The translations under genes and the position numbers were made by a program. A stretch of DNA of 64,000 nt from an uncultured Sulfitobacter sp. (GTDB lineage Bacteria; Pseudomonadota; Alphaproteobacteria; Rhodobacterales; Rhodobacteraceae), in assembly GCA_947501805.1 (NCBI GenBank), contig CANMXJ010000001.1:186001-250000 (forward strand), written 5' to 3'. The notes below the pieces were generated by a model. The model saw only the letters and a list, made by a program, of their open reading frames with translations. It searched no databases and was not told where the DNA came from. Of the stretch, positions 34,478 through 45,787 are shown piece by piece (the stretch's first letter is position 1; each line of letters starts with the position of its first letter).

Positions 34478-36148
34478 TCAACTTAAACGGCTGACCACCA
34501 CCGTCACTTCGGGTTTCTTGCCGATCTCGTCTTGCGCGGATTGACGCACAACGCGTTTCAGCCCCTCGTTCAGCTTGTCATCGTCACGCAGGGTTGCCGC
34601 CTTTGAGCGCCCCAGGAACTGGCCCAAATCTGCTTCCAGCACATCCACCAGCGGCGCTTTGGAACGGCCCTGTTCGGGCAGGCCCATCGCATCGACCCAC
34701 GGATCGCCCAATGGTTCATCCTCGTCGTCCATGATCACAGTCACGGTCACATGTCCGTTCAACGCCATGCGAATACGATCTCGCACCACGCCATCCAATG
34801 CCCCAATCTGCACGGAACCATCAATGTAAGTTCGCCCTGTTTCGACATATTCCGCAACCTTTGGTGTGTTCCCAGACAGGTCGATCATCATGCCATTAAC
34901 CGCGAGAACACCCTTCATGCCACCTGCATCCGCGATCTTCACGTGTTCACGCAAATGACGGTGCTCACCGTGCATCGGGATCAACACCTGCGGTTTCACC
35001 ACAGCATGCAGCGTTTCCAAATCGGGTCGGTTTGCATGGCCAGACACATGGTAATGACCACCAGAAGACTCATCCACCACATCAACACCCCGTTCAGAGA
35101 ACTGGTTCATGATGCGGATCACACCCTTTTCGTTGCCGGGGATGGTTTTTGAGGAAAACAGGAACAGGTCGCCTTCTTTCATCTCTATTCCCTGAAACTT
35201 ATCGCGGGCCAGTTGGGCGCTCGCCGCACGGCGCTCGCCTTGCGATCCCGTGACCAGCAGCATCAGGTTTTCACGCGGAATACCGCGCGCTTCTTCGGGA
35301 CTGACGGTAGGCGGGAAATCTTTCATCACGCCCGTCTCAAGCGACGCTTCGACCATGCGTTTCATTGCACGGCCGAGCAGGACAACCGAACGCCCCGCCT
35401 TGTCCGCCGCCACAGCCAGCGTTTTTACGCGTGCCACGTTTGAGGCAAACGTCGTTGCGACAACCATACCCTCTGCGTTGCTGACCAGTTCTTCGATCGC
35501 TGGGCCAACCGTCGCTTCGGAACGCCCCGGATCCCGCGAAAACACATTGGTACTGTCACAAATCAGCGCCTTGATGCCATCTTTGCACACTTCGGCCCAG
35601 AGTTCCGGATCATAGGCTTCGCCAACGCCCGGCGTCAGGTCGATTTTGAAATCGCCCGAGTGGATCACGCGGCCTTCGGGCGTATCAATCACCAAAGCAG
35701 AGCTTTCGGGGATCGAATGCGAGATCGGCAGGAAGCCAACGGTAAACGGACCCACCGTCGTTTGCTGCGGCCACGCACTTACAACGCGCACGGCATCTTC
35801 GGGATGACCATGTTCATCCATCTTGCGCTTGGCAATATTGGCGGTGAACTTGCGGGCATAGATCGGTGCCTGCAACTGGCTGTATGTATGGGCAATGCCA
35901 CCCACGTGGTCTTCATGGGCATGGGTCACAAACACCGCTTCGATCTGATCCTTGCGCTCAACCAGCCACGCGATATCCGCAATGATCAAATCCACACCAG
36001 GAGAGCCATCCATATCCGGGAAGGCCACACCGATATCCACAACAATAAGGCGTTCCTTGCCCAGTTTGCCGTAGCCATATACATAGGCATTCATGCCAAT
36101 TTCGCCCGCCCCGCCGAGGGGAAGGTAGATCAATCTTTCGCTGCTCAT
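34478..36148 (-). CDS. rnj: Ribonuclease J
   Basis: 5'-3' exoribonuclease/endonuclease of the metallo-beta-lactamase fold, 556 residues. The metal-binding motif is VTHAHEDHVGG near residue 75, HSGDFKID and HGEHRHL are further ligand segments, and the beta-CASP insertion lies between. RNase J is usual in alphaproteobacteria alongside RNase E. The ATG overlaps the coaX stop by four bases. It is the last gene of the leftward array; its 3' end abuts the strong terminator. The N-terminus MSSERLIYLPLGGAGEIGMN fits the family. Confidence 0.94.
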   Translation of the reverse strand: MSSERLIYLPLGGAGEIGMNAYVYGYGKLGKERLIVVDIGVAFPDMDGSPGVDLIIADIAWLVERKDQIEAVFVTHAHEDHVGGIAHTYSQLQAPIYARKFTANIAKRKMDEHGHPEDAVRVVSAWPQQTTVGPFTVGFLPISHSIPESSALVIDTPEGRVIHSGDFKIDLTPGVGEAYDPELWAEVCKDGIKALICDSTNVFSRDPGRSEATVGPAIEELVSNAEGMVVATTFASNVARVKTLAVAADKAGRSVVLLGRAMKRMVEASLETGVMKDFPPTVSPEEARGIPRENLMLLVTGSQGERRAASAQLARDKFQGIEMKEGDLFLFSSKTIPGNEKGVIRIMNQFSERGVDVVDESSGGHYHVSGHANRPDLETLHAVVKPQVLIPMHGEHRHLREHVKIADAGGMKGVLAVNGMMIDLSGNTPKVAEYVETGRTYIDGSVQIGALDGVVRDRIRMALNGHVTVTVIMDDEDEPLGDPWVDAMGLPEQGRSKAPLVDVLEADLGQFLGRSKAATLRDDDKLNEGLKRVVRQSAQDEIGKKPEVTVVVSRLS

Positions 36149-36924
36149 TGTTCAGCTAATTCCTTGTTATACTTATAAATCACGGTCAGGCCGTGCATTG
36201 TCAGATCATCCTGAAATTCATCGAAGAGGTTGACGGCCTGCTGAAACAGCGGGGCCAATCCTCCGGTGGAAATGACGCGCATGTCACGCTCACGTTCCGC
36301 CTTTATCCGCGCACATATCTCACGAACCAGTCCGACGTAACCCCAGAAAACCCCAGATTGCATACAGGCAACAGTGTTGGTGCCCACCACGGCTTGTGGT
36401 TTGGAGATATCGACATGCGGCAATGCGGCGGCGGCATTGTGCAGGGCCTCAAGCGACAGGTTCACACCGGGCGCAATCACGCCGCCCACATAGGCACCAT
36501 CCGCAGCCACCACATCGAAGGTTGTTGCCGTACCAAAGTCCACAACAATCAGATCACCGCCATATAAATCATGACCCGCAACGGTATTCACCAAACGGTC
36601 CGGCCCGACCGCCGTCCCGATGTCAACGCGTACATCAACGGGCAATTCACACCCCGCCTTGCCCACAACCATCGGGCGCGTATTGAAATATCTGTCCGCG
36701 AGGACACGCAGGTTGAACACCACCCGTGGTACCGTCGAAGAAACGATCATGTCCGTGATTTCCACATCGACCTTTTGCAGTATCATCAAGGTCGACAGCC
36801 AGACATAATACTGATCCGCCGTGCGCTGCCATTCCGTCGCGGTGCGCCATGTCGCGATAAACTCGGTCCCGTCCCAAATGGAAAACACCGTATTTGTATT
36901 GCCACAATCAACTGCCAAGAGCAT
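36145..36924 (-). CDS. coaX: Type III pantothenate kinase
   Basis: First step of coenzyme A synthesis: phosphorylates pantothenate. The 259 residues carry the ASKHA phosphate-binding motif LLAVDCGNTNTVFSIWDG at the N-terminus, RLVNTVAGHDLY, and VVDFGTATTFDVV near 130. The type III enzyme is typical of these bacteria. The birA gene ends 13 bases upstream, and rnj overlaps its stop by four bases. The C-terminus keeps the ISTGGLAPLF block. Confidence 0.95.
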   Translation of the reverse strand: MLLAVDCGNTNTVFSIWDGTEFIATWRTATEWQRTADQYYVWLSTLMILQKVDVEITDMIVSSTVPRVVFNLRVLADRYFNTRPMVVGKAGCELPVDVRVDIGTAVGPDRLVNTVAGHDLYGGDLIVVDFGTATTFDVVAADGAYVGGVIAPGVNLSLEALHNAAAALPHVDISKPQAVVGTNTVACMQSGVFWGYVGLVREICARIKAERERDMRVISTGGLAPLFQQAVNLFDEFQDDLTMHGLTVIYKYNKELAEQ

Positions 36925-36937
36925 GGGTGCCCTCCTT

Positions 36938-37672
36938 CTAGAAAAACACGTCCGCTGCCGTGATGGCCACGCGGCCCTGTGCTGTCTTTAAAATCAAACT
37001 ACCGTTTTCATCGACGTTCTCAAACGTGCCGATGGTTTCGTCCTTCATGGTGCGCGCCGTGATCACTTCGCCAAGTTTCGCCGCATGCTCAAGCCATGCG
37101 CTTCGGATAGGTGCAAAACCGTGAGTGGTGAATTGATCTTCGAGCAGGGCATACTCAGCGGCGAGGATATCGAGAAAAACTTCGGGATCCACGCGAACAC
37201 CCAGATCCCGCGCAAGGCTCATCGGAGTGAGTGCGCGCGCCTCGACGTCTTCGGGCGCAGGCGCATGGGCCAGATTGATACCAATGCCGATCACAAGATG
37301 ATCGCCGATGCTTTCCAGCAAGATACCCGCGACCTTGCCGCCGTTCAGCAACACATCATTGGGCCATTTTAACGCAAATGGTGTGGCCTGTCCCGAAACC
37401 GCAACAAAAGTTCGGTACAGCGCCAAGGACGTCACAAAGCTACGCAGCGCCGCGACACCCGGCTCTTCGCGCCGCCGCATGATCAATGTACCCGCAAAAT
37501 TACCACGTGGAGTGGCCCACGCCCGCCCACGCCGCCCGCGTGCCTCGGTTTGCTCAAGCGCCAAGAGCCATGCAGGTCCGTTAAGTGTTGGTGCCATCCG
37601 CGCGGCTTCGCTCAGGGTTGAACCGACGACATCAAACACATGACGCGCGTACCCGTCAGGCCACGCGCTCAT
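36938..37672 (-). CDS. birA: Biotin--[acetyl-CoA-carboxylase] ligase (no HTH domain)
   Basis: Attaches biotin to carboxyl carrier proteins, possibly including the MccA-like protein at the right end of the window. The 244 residues comprise the ligase only: TEARGRRGRAWATPRGN is the biotinyl-AMP loop, and KWPNDVLLNGGKVAGILLE is the core. The N-terminal DNA-binding domain of E. coli BirA is absent, so it is not a repressor. Starts 52 bases after the nuoN stop on the same strand; nuoN-birA-coaX-rnj is a common alphaproteobacterial order. Confidence 0.93.
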   Translation of the reverse strand: MSAWPDGYARHVFDVVGSTLSEAARMAPTLNGPAWLLALEQTEARGRRGRAWATPRGNFAGTLIMRRREEPGVAALRSFVTSLALYRTFVAVSGQATPFALKWPNDVLLNGGKVAGILLESIGDHLVIGIGINLAHAPAPEDVEARALTPMSLARDLGVRVDPEVFLDILAAEYALLEDQFTTHGFAPIRSAWLEHAAKLGEVITARTMKDETIGTFENVDENGSLILKTAQGRVAITAADVFF

Positions 37673-37724
37673 GTCTTCACCAACTTGGGGATGCCCTGCA
37701 TCAGTGGCCGCCCGCGCAGCCTTC

Positions 37725-39167
37725 TCAATTCACCAGAGAACCGGCTGCGGACAATGCGGCACCTTCAACACCAAACATATTGATGATGCCCAGCACCATG
37801 ATCAAGGCAGATGCCGTCAGGAACACTGGCAAGACGCCGCTGCCCGAATTGTCCAACTGCTCGGTCTGTTCCTCGCCAAAGTACATGTAGAAAACGATGC
37901 GCAGGTAATAATAGGCACCAATGACCGAGGCGATCACGCCGGCAATTGCCAGCCACGCCAGACCGGCATCATAGGCGGCACGCAGGACATACAGTTTGCC
38001 AAAGAAACCCAGCATCGGCGGCACGCCCGCAAGCGAGAACAACAGCACCAACATCGCCAGCGCCCGGCCGGGGTTCTGTTTGGCGTACATGTTCAGCGAC
38101 GAAATGTCCGTCACCGGCATACCGTCCTTTTCCATCATCAGGATAAAGGCAAAGGTACCGACATTCATCGTCACATAGATCGCCATATAGACCAGCATCG
38201 CCTGCACACCAAAGGCGGTGCCCGCCGCCAGACCCATCAAAGCATAGCCCATATGGGCGATAGAGGAGAACGCCATCAGGCGTTTGATATTTGTCTGACC
38301 AATCGCTGCAATTGCGCCAAGGAACATCGACAGCACAGATAGCAGCGCAACGATCTGGCTCCAGTCGCCAACCGCATTGCCAAAGGCATCATGCAAAACA
38401 CGCGCAAACAGCGCCATCGCCGCCACTTTGGGCGCGGTGGCAAAGAATGCGGTGACAGGTGTGGGCGAACCTTCATAAACATCCGGTGTCCACATGTGAA
38501 ACGGCACAGCGGATACTTTGAACGCAAGGCCGGAGATCAGGAACACGATACCGAACAGCAAGCCAAGCGAGGTTTCGCCGGATTGTGCCGTGGTGATAAT
38601 GCCCGAGAACAACGTGGTGCCCGCGTAGCCGTAGACCAGAGATGCGCCATACAGCAGGATGCCGGAGGAAAGCGCGCCAAGTACGAAATACTTCAGGCCC
38701 GCTTCGGTGGAGCGTACGGAGTCGCGGCGCAGCGAGGCAACGACATAAAGAGCGAGCGATTGCAGCTCCAACCCCATATAAAGCGCCATCAGATCGCCCG
38801 CAGAAACCATCATCATCATGCCAACAGCCGACAGGGCCACCAGCATCGGATATTCAAACCGCAGCAAACCGCGTATTTTCATGTAGTTTTCGGACATGAT
38901 CAACACAGCAGCCGCCGACAACAGGATCGTGACCTTGGCAAAACGCGCGAAACCATCCTCGACGAACATGCCGTTGAACGCCACCCGCGTCCCCTCGCCC
39001 GTCATGCCGATCCATGCAGCCAGCGCGACAAATACTGCCGCTGTAGCCCAGACCAGCATCCCGCCGATTTTATCCTTGGTGGTGTAAACAGCAGCCATCA
39101 ATCCAGCGAGCGCAAAGGCGGCCAGCAGGATTTCGGGCAGGATGACGTTCAGGTCAGCGGCAATCAT
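37725..39167 (-). CDS. nuoN: NADH-quinone oxidoreductase subunit N
   Basis: Proton-pumping antiporter-like membrane subunit of complex I, 480 residues with about 14 helices. Family blocks include [36 protein letters not shown] and [18 protein letters not shown], with the Lys and Glu residues of the proton path visible. Last nuo gene; 11 bases after nuoM. Its length and motifs are ordinary. Confidence 0.96.
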   Translation of the reverse strand: MIAADLNVILPEILLAAFALAGLMAAVYTTKDKIGGMLVWATAAVFVALAAWIGMTGEGTRVAFNGMFVEDGFARFAKVTILLSAAAVLIMSENYMKIRGLLRFEYPMLVALSAVGMMMMVSAGDLMALYMGLELQSLALYVVASLRRDSVRSTEAGLKYFVLGALSSGILLYGASLVYGYAGTTLFSGIITTAQSGETSLGLLFGIVFLISGLAFKVSAVPFHMWTPDVYEGSPTPVTAFFATAPKVAAMALFARVLHDAFGNAVGDWSQIVALLSVLSMFLGAIAAIGQTNIKRLMAFSSIAHMGYALMGLAAGTAFGVQAMLVYMAIYVTMNVGTFAFILMMEKDGMPVTDISSLNMYAKQNPGRALAMLVLLFSLAGVPPMLGFFGKLYVLRAAYDAGLAWLAIAGVIASVIGAYYYLRIVFYMYFGEEQTEQLDNSGSGVLPVFLTASALIMVLGIINMFGVEGAALSAAGSLVN

Positions 39168-39178
39168 CGTGAATTTCC

Positions 39179-40741
39179 TTAGTTCGCGGCTTGTGCGGTT
39201 TGCATGGCAGTTGCTGCCGCATCCACCGCGCTTGCATAATTATCAACCAGCGCCGAAACGGACGGCCCGATCATGTCAAGGACCAGCGCGGGATAGACAC
39301 CCAACAGCAATGTCATCACGATTAGTGGTGCCATGATCCATTTTTCGCGGGCGGTCATGTCTTTGATACCCTTGAGGCTTTCCTTGATCAGCTCACCCAT
39401 CACCACACGGCGATAGAGCCAAAGTGCATAGGCCGCTGACAGGATCACACCTGTTGTCGCAACCGCAGCGACCCATGTGTTGACTTGGAACACAGCGATC
39501 AATGTCAGGAATTCACCAACAAACCCGGACGTGCCCGGCAGGCCGACATTTGCCATCGTGAACAGCATGAAGATCATCGCATAAACCGGCATCCGGTTCA
39601 CCAGACCACCATAAGCGTCAATCTCGCGGGTGTGCATACGGTCATAGATCACGCCAACGGCGAGGAAGAGTGCGCCTGAGATGAAGCCGTGGCTGATCAT
39701 CTGGAAAATCGCACCATCAATGCCCTGCTGGTTCGCCGCAAAAATGCCCATGGTTACAAAACCCATATGGGCGACAGAGGAATAGGCAATCAGCTTTTTC
39801 ATGTCCTGCTGCACAAGGGCAACCAGTGAGGTGTAAACAATCGCAATCGCGGACATCCACAACACCAGCGGTGCCATAATGTCAGATCCGACAGGAAACA
39901 TCGGCAAGGAAAAGCGCAAGAAGCCGTAACCGCCCATTTTCAACAGGATCGCCGCCAGCACCACGGAACCCGCGGTCGGGGCCTGAACGTGCGCATCTGG
40001 CAGCCATGTATGGACAGGCCACATCGGCATTTTCACCGCAAAGCTGGCAAAAAAGGCAAGGAACATCAGTGTTTGCATGCCGCCAACAATCTGGATGCCG
40101 AGGATGGAGAAACTTTCGGTGCCGAATTGATGGTTCAACAAGCTGACATCACAGCCGCCAATACAGGTCGTGCCCGCATCTGCAAACATCGCAACCATGG
40201 CGATCAGCATCAGGACCGACCCAAGGAATGTATAGAGGAAGAACTTGAAGCTGGCATAAATGCGGTTCGCTCCGCCCCAGATGCCGATGATCAGGAACAT
40301 CGGGATCAGACCTGCCTCAAAGAACAGATAGAACAGGATCAAATCCAGCGCCATGAACACGCCAAGCATCAGCGTTTCCAACAGCAGGAAGGCAATCATG
40401 TATTCCTTGACCCGCTTGTCGACATTCCAGCTGGCCGCAATCACCAGCGGCATCATAAAGGTCGTCAGCATAACAAACAGGATCGAAATACCATCAACGC
40501 CAAGACGGTACTTCAGGCCCAAGAGCCATTCGGCCTCGGTCACGAACTGGAACCCCGTATCCTGCGGATCAAACTCGAACATCACAAACAACGAGATCAC
40601 AAAAGTCGCTGTGGTGGTGATCAGCGCCAGCCATTTGGCATTGCGGTGCGCCGCAGCATCGTCTCCGCGCAGGAAAACCGCAAGGATCACCGCTGCAACA
40701 GCAGGCAGAAACGTGATAATGGAAAGCAGATGGGTGTCCAT
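39179..40741 (-). CDS. nuoM: NADH-quinone oxidoreductase subunit M
   Basis: Antiporter-like proton-pumping subunit of complex I, 520 residues. [36 protein letters not shown] and [18 protein letters not shown] are the expected blocks. The start is the ATG at 40741, overlapping the nuoL stop by one base (TAATG), rather than the longer frame that begins inside nuoL. Sits in the order L-M-N, as in other bacteria. Confidence 0.96.
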   Translation of the reverse strand: MDTHLLSIITFLPAVAAVILAVFLRGDDAAAHRNAKWLALITTTATFVISLFVMFEFDPQDTGFQFVTEAEWLLGLKYRLGVDGISILFVMLTTFMMPLVIAASWNVDKRVKEYMIAFLLLETLMLGVFMALDLILFYLFFEAGLIPMFLIIGIWGGANRIYASFKFFLYTFLGSVLMLIAMVAMFADAGTTCIGGCDVSLLNHQFGTESFSILGIQIVGGMQTLMFLAFFASFAVKMPMWPVHTWLPDAHVQAPTAGSVVLAAILLKMGGYGFLRFSLPMFPVGSDIMAPLVLWMSAIAIVYTSLVALVQQDMKKLIAYSSVAHMGFVTMGIFAANQQGIDGAIFQMISHGFISGALFLAVGVIYDRMHTREIDAYGGLVNRMPVYAMIFMLFTMANVGLPGTSGFVGEFLTLIAVFQVNTWVAAVATTGVILSAAYALWLYRRVVMGELIKESLKGIKDMTAREKWIMAPLIVMTLLLGVYPALVLDMIGPSVSALVDNYASAVDAAATAMQTAQAAN

Positions 40742-42837
40742 TATTTTGACCCTCCGGTCATCGTCATCCATGTCACCAGCACCGCGATGCCGATCACCAT
40801 GGCGAAGGCATAGGTGAAGATATAACCAGACTGCGCCTTACCGGCGAGCCGCGTGAAGAAAGGGACGATGCCCATGGCAATTCCGTTAAGCGTGCCGTCG
40901 ATGACATTGCCATCGCCGCGTTTCCACAGGAAACGGCCGATTGCCTTGGCCGGACGGACAAAGATCACATCGTAAATCTCGTCAAAGTACCATTTGTTCA
41001 GCAGGAACTTGTAGAGCGGCTCCTGATCCTCGGCCAGTTTCTTGGGCAGGCTCGGGTTCCAGATGTAAAACCACATTGCCATGACAAAACCGAACAACAT
41101 CGCGACGAACGGCGCAACTTTGACCCACTTGGGGGCACCGTGAGCGTCTTCAAGCACGGTGTTGTCCGCCCCAAAGTACAATGCCCCCTCGCCCGGCTGA
41201 CCGCCAAAGGCTGCATGATGCGCTTCGCCGTGACTGTCGTCGCCCGCCGCGCCGTTACCGTCTTCTGCGCCATCTGCGTGGGCCTCACCTGCCTCTGACA
41301 TTTCGGCCAGCGGGATATCATAGAACGCTGCGACATACTTGTGATCGCCAAAGAACGGTTTGAACCAGATCATCCCGGCAAAGATCGCACCCAGCGCCAA
41401 GACACCCAACGGCACCAGCATCACCGTAGGCGATTCATGTGCATGTTCATGCGTGTGCTTGTCGCCGCGCGGCTTGCCATAGAAGGTCATAAACATCAAA
41501 CGCCAGCTGTAGAAAGAGGTCATCGCCGCAGCAACCACCAGCATCCAAAAGCCGTACATGGAGCCACCGGCCCAAGCGCTTTCAATGATCGCGTCTTTGG
41601 ACAGGAAGCCGGCAAAACCGTAATGGGTCAGCGGAATGCCAACACCGGTGATTGCCAACGTACCGATCATCATGGCCCAAAACGTGTAAGGGATTTTCTT
41701 GCGCAGACCGCCGTAGTTGCGCATGTCCTGCTCGTGGTGCATCGCGTGGATGACCGACCCTGCGCCAAGGAACAACATTGCCTTGAAGAACGCGTGGGTG
41801 AACAGGTGGAACATCGCGGCTGAATACATGCCGACACCGGCGGCAACGAACATATAGCCCAGCTGGGAACAGGTGGAGTACGCAATCACGCGCTTGATGT
41901 CGTTCTGTACCAAACCCACAGTGGCCGCAAAAAACGCGGTCGTGGCACCGATGAAGGTCACAAACATCATCGCTTCTGGCGCGAATTCCATGATGGGTGA
42001 CATACGGCAAACAAGGAAAACACCCGCCGTTACCATGGTCGCAGCATGGATCAGCGCAGACACAGGTGTCGGGCCTTCCATCGCATCCGGCAACCATGTG
42101 TGCAGGAACAATTGCGCTGATTTACCCATGGCACCTACAAACAGCAGGAAGGCAATCAAGTTGGCCGCGTTCCAGTCTGTCCAAAGGAAAGATATGGTCT
42201 GGTTCGCCAGATCTGGAGCGGCTGCAAAGATATCGTCAAAACGGATGCTGTCCGTCATCAGGTACAGCGCCATAATGCCCAAAGCGAAACCGAAATCGCC
42301 CACCCTGTTCACTACAAAAGCTTTGATCGCCGCGGCATTTGCGCTTGGTTTCTTGTAGTAGAAACCGATCAACAAGTAGGAGGCAACGCCAACACCTTCC
42401 CAACCAAAGAACATCTGCACAAGGTTGTCAGACGTGACCAACATCAACATCGCAAAGGTAAAGAACGACAAATATGCAAAGAAACGGGCGCGATAGTTCT
42501 CGCCCTCGCCGCTGAAATTGTCGTCATGCGCCATGTAGCCAAAGGAGTAGAGGTGCACGAGCGCGGACACCGTTGTCACAACAATCAACATGATCGCGGT
42601 CATACGGTCCAAACGAATGGACCAATCAGTGCTCAGCGTACCGGATTCAATAAAACGCAGGATCTGGATATGCTCTGTTGGCCCCTCAAAGCTGAAGAAC
42701 ACAACCCAGGACAGGGCAGCGGCCAGAAACAACAGGCCTGTGGTGATCCACTGCGCGGCCGCTTCACCGATGATTTTCCAGCCAAAACCGGCAATAAGGG
42801 CCCCGATCAGGGGGGCAAAAAGGATTGTGGTTTCCAT
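40741..42837 (-). CDS. nuoL: NADH-quinone oxidoreductase subunit L
   Basis: Largest membrane subunit of complex I, 698 residues, with antiporter-like helices and the C-terminal lateral helix. Motifs: [42 protein letters not shown] and [16 protein letters not shown]. Between about 520 and 560 is a soluble loop rich in His, Asp and Gly ([20 protein letters not shown]), a common variable site. The stop shares one base with the nuoM start; nuoK ends five bases upstream. Confidence 0.96.
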   Translation of the reverse strand: METTILFAPLIGALIAGFGWKIIGEAAAQWITTGLLFLAAALSWVVFFSFEGPTEHIQILRFIESGTLSTDWSIRLDRMTAIMLIVVTTVSALVHLYSFGYMAHDDNFSGEGENYRARFFAYLSFFTFAMLMLVTSDNLVQMFFGWEGVGVASYLLIGFYYKKPSANAAAIKAFVVNRVGDFGFALGIMALYLMTDSIRFDDIFAAAPDLANQTISFLWTDWNAANLIAFLLFVGAMGKSAQLFLHTWLPDAMEGPTPVSALIHAATMVTAGVFLVCRMSPIMEFAPEAMMFVTFIGATTAFFAATVGLVQNDIKRVIAYSTCSQLGYMFVAAGVGMYSAAMFHLFTHAFFKAMLFLGAGSVIHAMHHEQDMRNYGGLRKKIPYTFWAMMIGTLAITGVGIPLTHYGFAGFLSKDAIIESAWAGGSMYGFWMLVVAAAMTSFYSWRLMFMTFYGKPRGDKHTHEHAHESPTVMLVPLGVLALGAIFAGMIWFKPFFGDHKYVAAFYDIPLAEMSEAGEAHADGAEDGNGAAGDDSHGEAHHAAFGGQPGEGALYFGADNTVLEDAHGAPKWVKVAPFVAMLFGFVMAMWFYIWNPSLPKKLAEDQEPLYKFLLNKWYFDEIYDVIFVRPAKAIGRFLWKRGDGNVIDGTLNGIAMGIVPFFTRLAGKAQSGYIFTYAFAMVIGIAVLVTWMTMTGGSK

Positions 42838-42842
42838 GTGCC

Positions 42843-43157
42843 TTAGCCCTTCATCACGTTGACGTCTTCAACCGCGATCGAGCCACGGTTGCGGAAGAAA
42901 CAGACCAGAATGGCCAAACCAATCGCGGCCTCGGCCGCAGCAACCGTCAGCACAAACAGAGTAAACACCTGCCCTGCGAGATCACCATGCCCTACCACGC
43001 TTGAGGAGAAAGCCACGAAGTTGATGTTCACCGCGAGCAGCATCAATTCGATGCTCATCAGGATGATGATCACGTTCTTGCGGTTCAGGAATAGCCCGAA
43101 GATGCCAATGACAAACAGCGTTGCCGCCACTGTCAAGTAATGTTCAAGTCCGATCAT
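42843..43157 (-). CDS. nuoK: NADH-quinone oxidoreductase subunit K
   Basis: Small proton-channel subunit, 104 residues, three helices. The essential Glu residues are visible in [10 protein letters not shown] and [10 protein letters not shown]. Start at the ATG 43157 ([18 protein letters not shown]). A 75-base gap to nuoJ holds copy 2 of the 42-base double-hairpin repeat, a break in an otherwise compact operon. Confidence 0.95.
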   Translation of the reverse strand: MIGLEHYLTVAATLFVIGIFGLFLNRKNVIIILMSIELMLLAVNINFVAFSSSVVGHGDLAGQVFTLFVLTVAAAEAAIGLAILVCFFRNRGSIAVEDVNVMKG

Positions 43158-43183
43158 CGTTCACTGTCTTTCCGTCATTAGTC

Positions 43184-43225
43184 GTTTTCTTTGAAAGAAA
43201 ACGGTCGGAAACTTTGAAAGTTTCC
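43184..43225. repeat. 42-base double-hairpin intergenic repeat, copy 2
   Basis: GTTTTCTTTGAAAGAAAAC and GGAAACTTTGAAAGTTTCC, each 19 bases and self-complementary, are separated by four bases (GGTC). This is the inverse arrangement of copy 1 at 6999-7040, with identical unit sizes and spacer length. It sits between nuoJ and nuoK and may alter transcript stability or ratio inside the operon; this is inference. Confidence 0.87.
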
Positions 43226-43232
43226 GCCATCA

Positions 43233-43835
43233 TCACAAACCCTGCCCCGGTTTCACATCGATCAGGTCCATCGCCTTGGCCGGATCACGCATCATCTGGG
43301 CCACCACGTTCTGACGCTTCAAATCGACACGGTGACGTAGTGTCAGCACGATCGCCCCAATCATTGCCACCAGCAGAATCAGACCCGCCAACTGGAACAA
43401 CAGGAAATAATCATCATACAACACCAGCCCGAGGGCCGCGGTGTTCTGCACATCCCCCGAGATTGCTTGCGTGCGCAAACCCTCGGCTGCCGCATTGGTT
43501 TCCCAAGCGCCAAAAGCCATCACAAACTGCATCAGGATCACAAGGCCGATCAGCAGCGCAAGTGGCATGTACTTCGCCATCTCGGCCTTCAACTCGGCAA
43601 AATCGACGTCGAGCATCATCACCACAAACAGGAACAGAACCGCCACCGCACCGACATAAACAATAATCAGCAACATCGCGACAAACTCAGCACCCAGCAG
43701 CACAAACAGACCCGCCGAGGACAGGAAAGACAGGATAAGCCACAGCACGGAATGCACCGGATTGCGGCTGATCACCGTGAAAAGCCCGCCCGCAATCACG
43801 CTGATCGCGAACAAATAGAAAGCAAATACCATCAT
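43233..43835 (-). CDS. nuoJ: NADH-quinone oxidoreductase subunit J
   Basis: Membrane subunit of complex I, 200 residues, with five helices. The segment [19 protein letters not shown] is the family's broken-helix signature. The ATG at 43835 overlaps the stop of the carboxymuconolactone-decarboxylase-like gene by four bases. The C-terminal tail ([19 protein letters not shown]) is typical of alphaproteobacterial NuoJ. Confidence 0.95.
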   Translation of the reverse strand: MMVFAFYLFAISVIAGGLFTVISRNPVHSVLWLILSFLSSAGLFVLLGAEFVAMLLIIVYVGAVAVLFLFVVMMLDVDFAELKAEMAKYMPLALLIGLVILMQFVMAFGAWETNAAAEGLRTQAISGDVQNTAALGLVLYDDYFLLFQLAGLILLVAMIGAIVLTLRHRVDLKRQNVVAQMMRDPAKAMDLIDVKPGQGL

Positions 43836-44248
43836 GCTCCGGTGCCCTTCTCTTCGTCTTCTATGTCCGCCATGGCGGCGTCGGCCAATTCCATCGCACG
43901 TGTCATTGCAGGAAGCCCCGCAAACACCGACATCTGCGCGATGGTTTCTTTCACATGCTGTTTGGTGGCTCCCGCCTCAAGCGCGTGACGCACGGTCTGG
44001 CGTACCGCCATGTCGTTTTGTGCGCCCTGCATGGTCAAACCAGCAAGCGTCAGCAAGAGCCGCGTGCGCGCGTCCAGACCATCCTTGTTGACACCATTGC
44101 CAAACATCATTTCCATCATGTCTTTTGGCATTGTGCCCATCATCGCCTCGAACACCTTGGGCGAAAACGCATCCATCGACGGAAACGACTTTGTCATCTC
44201 CTGCGCTTGTTTCATCATCGCTTCAAAGGGGTTTACGGGATCGGTCAT
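43832..44248 (-). CDS. Carboxymuconolactone-decarboxylase-like protein within the nuo operon
   Basis: A 138-residue soluble protein. The block [37 protein letters not shown] and [19 protein letters not shown] matches the all-helical CMD fold. There is no Cys at all, so it cannot be an AhpD-type thiol peroxidase; it is nearer PcaC-type proteins. A Met-rich N-terminus ([18 protein letters not shown]) is unusual. It overlaps nuoI and nuoJ by four bases at both ends, so it is translated with complex I subunits and may be an assembly or regulatory factor. Function unknown. Confidence 0.8.
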   Translation of the reverse strand: MTDPVNPFEAMMKQAQEMTKSFPSMDAFSPKVFEAMMGTMPKDMMEMMFGNGVNKDGLDARTRLLLTLAGLTMQGAQNDMAVRQTVRHALEAGATKQHVKETIAQMSVFAGLPAMTRAMELADAAMADIEDEEKGTGA

Positions 44249-44739
44249 CGGTATGGTGCATCCATCTCAAGGTTGCGTGCAATCTCTGCTTCCCAGCGGT
44301 CGCCGTTTTCCAGAAGCTTGTTCTTGTCGTAGTAAAGCTCTTCACGGGTCTCCGTCGAGAATTCGAAGTTCGGCCCCTCGACAATGGCATCCACCGGACA
44401 GGCTTCCTGACAGAAACCGCAGTAAATGCATTTGGTCATGTCGATGTCATAGCGCGTTGTGCGGCGCGAACCATCTTCGCGCGGTTCCGCATCAATTGTA
44501 ATTGCCTGCGCGGGGCAGACGGCCTCGCACAATTTGCAGGCAATGCAACGCTCTTCCCCGTTTGCATAGCGGCGCAACGCGTGTTCGCCGCGAAAACGCG
44601 GTGACAACGGCCCCTTCTCATGCGGGTAGTTGATGGTGGCTTTGGGCGCGAACATATATTTCAGACCAAGGGCAAATCCCTTAACGAAGTCCTGCAAGAG
44701 CCAGTACTTGGCGTGCCGTGCGTAATCAATCTGTGTCAT
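44245..44739 (-). CDS. nuoI: NADH-quinone oxidoreductase subunit I
   Basis: Peripheral-arm subunit carrying two [4Fe-4S] clusters (N6a, N6b), 164 residues. The Cys motifs [14 protein letters not shown] and [14 protein letters not shown] are both complete. The ATG at 44739 ([18 protein letters not shown]) replaces a longer frame that would enter nuoH. Overlaps the CMD-like gene by four bases at its end; nuoH ends seven bases upstream. Confidence 0.96.
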   Translation of the reverse strand: MTQIDYARHAKYWLLQDFVKGFALGLKYMFAPKATINYPHEKGPLSPRFRGEHALRRYANGEERCIACKLCEAVCPAQAITIDAEPREDGSRRTTRYDIDMTKCIYCGFCQEACPVDAIVEGPNFEFSTETREELYYDKNKLLENGDRWEAEIARNLEMDAPYR

Positions 44740-44746
44740 ATCACCC

Positions 44747-45781
44747 TCACATCGGCCAACGGGCATAGATGCCCCAGAACCATTCGAACTTGGCCGCGAA
44801 GGCCACAAAGACCACCCAGAACAAGGAGAACGGCAGGAATACTTTCCACCCCAGACGCATCAACTGATCGTAGCGGTAACGCGGCGTGATCGCCTTGACC
44901 ATCGAGAAGCAGAAGAAGACGAACAGCATCTTGATGAACATCCAGAAGAAACCATCCGGCAAGAACGGTACCGGTGACAACCAGCCGCCAAAGAACAGCA
45001 GCGACACCAGTGCGCACATCAGCACCACAGCGACCAGCTCACCGATCATGAACAACAGGAACGGCGTGGATGAATATTCAACCTGATAGCCAGCAACCAG
45101 TTCTGATTCCGCTTCGGGAAGGTCGAACGGCGGGCGGTTGGTTTCGGCCAAGGCACTGATAAAGAACAGGATCAGCATCGGGAAATGCGGCAGGAAATAC
45201 CAGTGCAGGATGCCCCAATCGCCCGATTGTGCATGCACAATGCCGGTAAAGTTCATCGAACCAGTAGAAATAATCACACCGATGATGATCAGACCAATGG
45301 ACACCTCATAAGAGATCATCTGCGCGGCAGAGCGCAGGGAGCCGAGGAATGGATATTTGGAGTTGGACGCCCAACCGCCCATGATCACGCCGTAAACCTC
45401 AAGCGAGGATATCGCGAAGACATAGAGGATCGCCACGTTGATGTCCGACAGCACCCAGCCTTCGTTGAACGGGATCACCGCCCAGGCAATCAGCGCCATC
45501 ACCAGCGAAATCATCGGGGCCAACAGGAACACCGCACGGTCTGCACCGGCGGGAATCACCACCTCTTTGACGACATATTTCAGAAGGTCCGCAAAAGACT
45601 GCAACAGACCAAAGACGCCAACCACGTTTGGCCCGCGCCGCATCTGCACGGCAGCCCAGATCTTGCGGTCGGCATACATCAGAAAGGCCAGACACAACAG
45701 CAAGGGCAGCATGATCAGCAGAACCTGTCCAGTGATCAAGAGACCGATGCCGAGACCGGTTTGTGTAAAGAATTCAACCAT
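44747..45781 (-). CDS. nuoH: NADH-quinone oxidoreductase subunit H
   Basis: Membrane subunit forming the quinone-binding chamber of complex I, 344 residues and eight helices. The segment [25 protein letters not shown] is diagnostic, and [18 protein letters not shown] is the N-terminal loop. The small lipoprotein gene ends six bases upstream. Ordinary length. Confidence 0.96.
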   Translation of the reverse strand: MVEFFTQTGLGIGLLITGQVLLIMLPLLLCLAFLMYADRKIWAAVQMRRGPNVVGVFGLLQSFADLLKYVVKEVVIPAGADRAVFLLAPMISLVMALIAWAVIPFNEGWVLSDINVAILYVFAISSLEVYGVIMGGWASNSKYPFLGSLRSAAQMISYEVSIGLIIIGVIISTGSMNFTGIVHAQSGDWGILHWYFLPHFPMLILFFISALAETNRPPFDLPEAESELVAGYQVEYSSTPFLLFMIGELVAVVLMCALVSLLFFGGWLSPVPFLPDGFFWMFIKMLFVFFCFSMVKAITPRYRYDQLMRLGWKVFLPFSLFWVVFVAFAAKFEWFWGIYARWPM

Positions 45782-45787
45782 TGTCCC

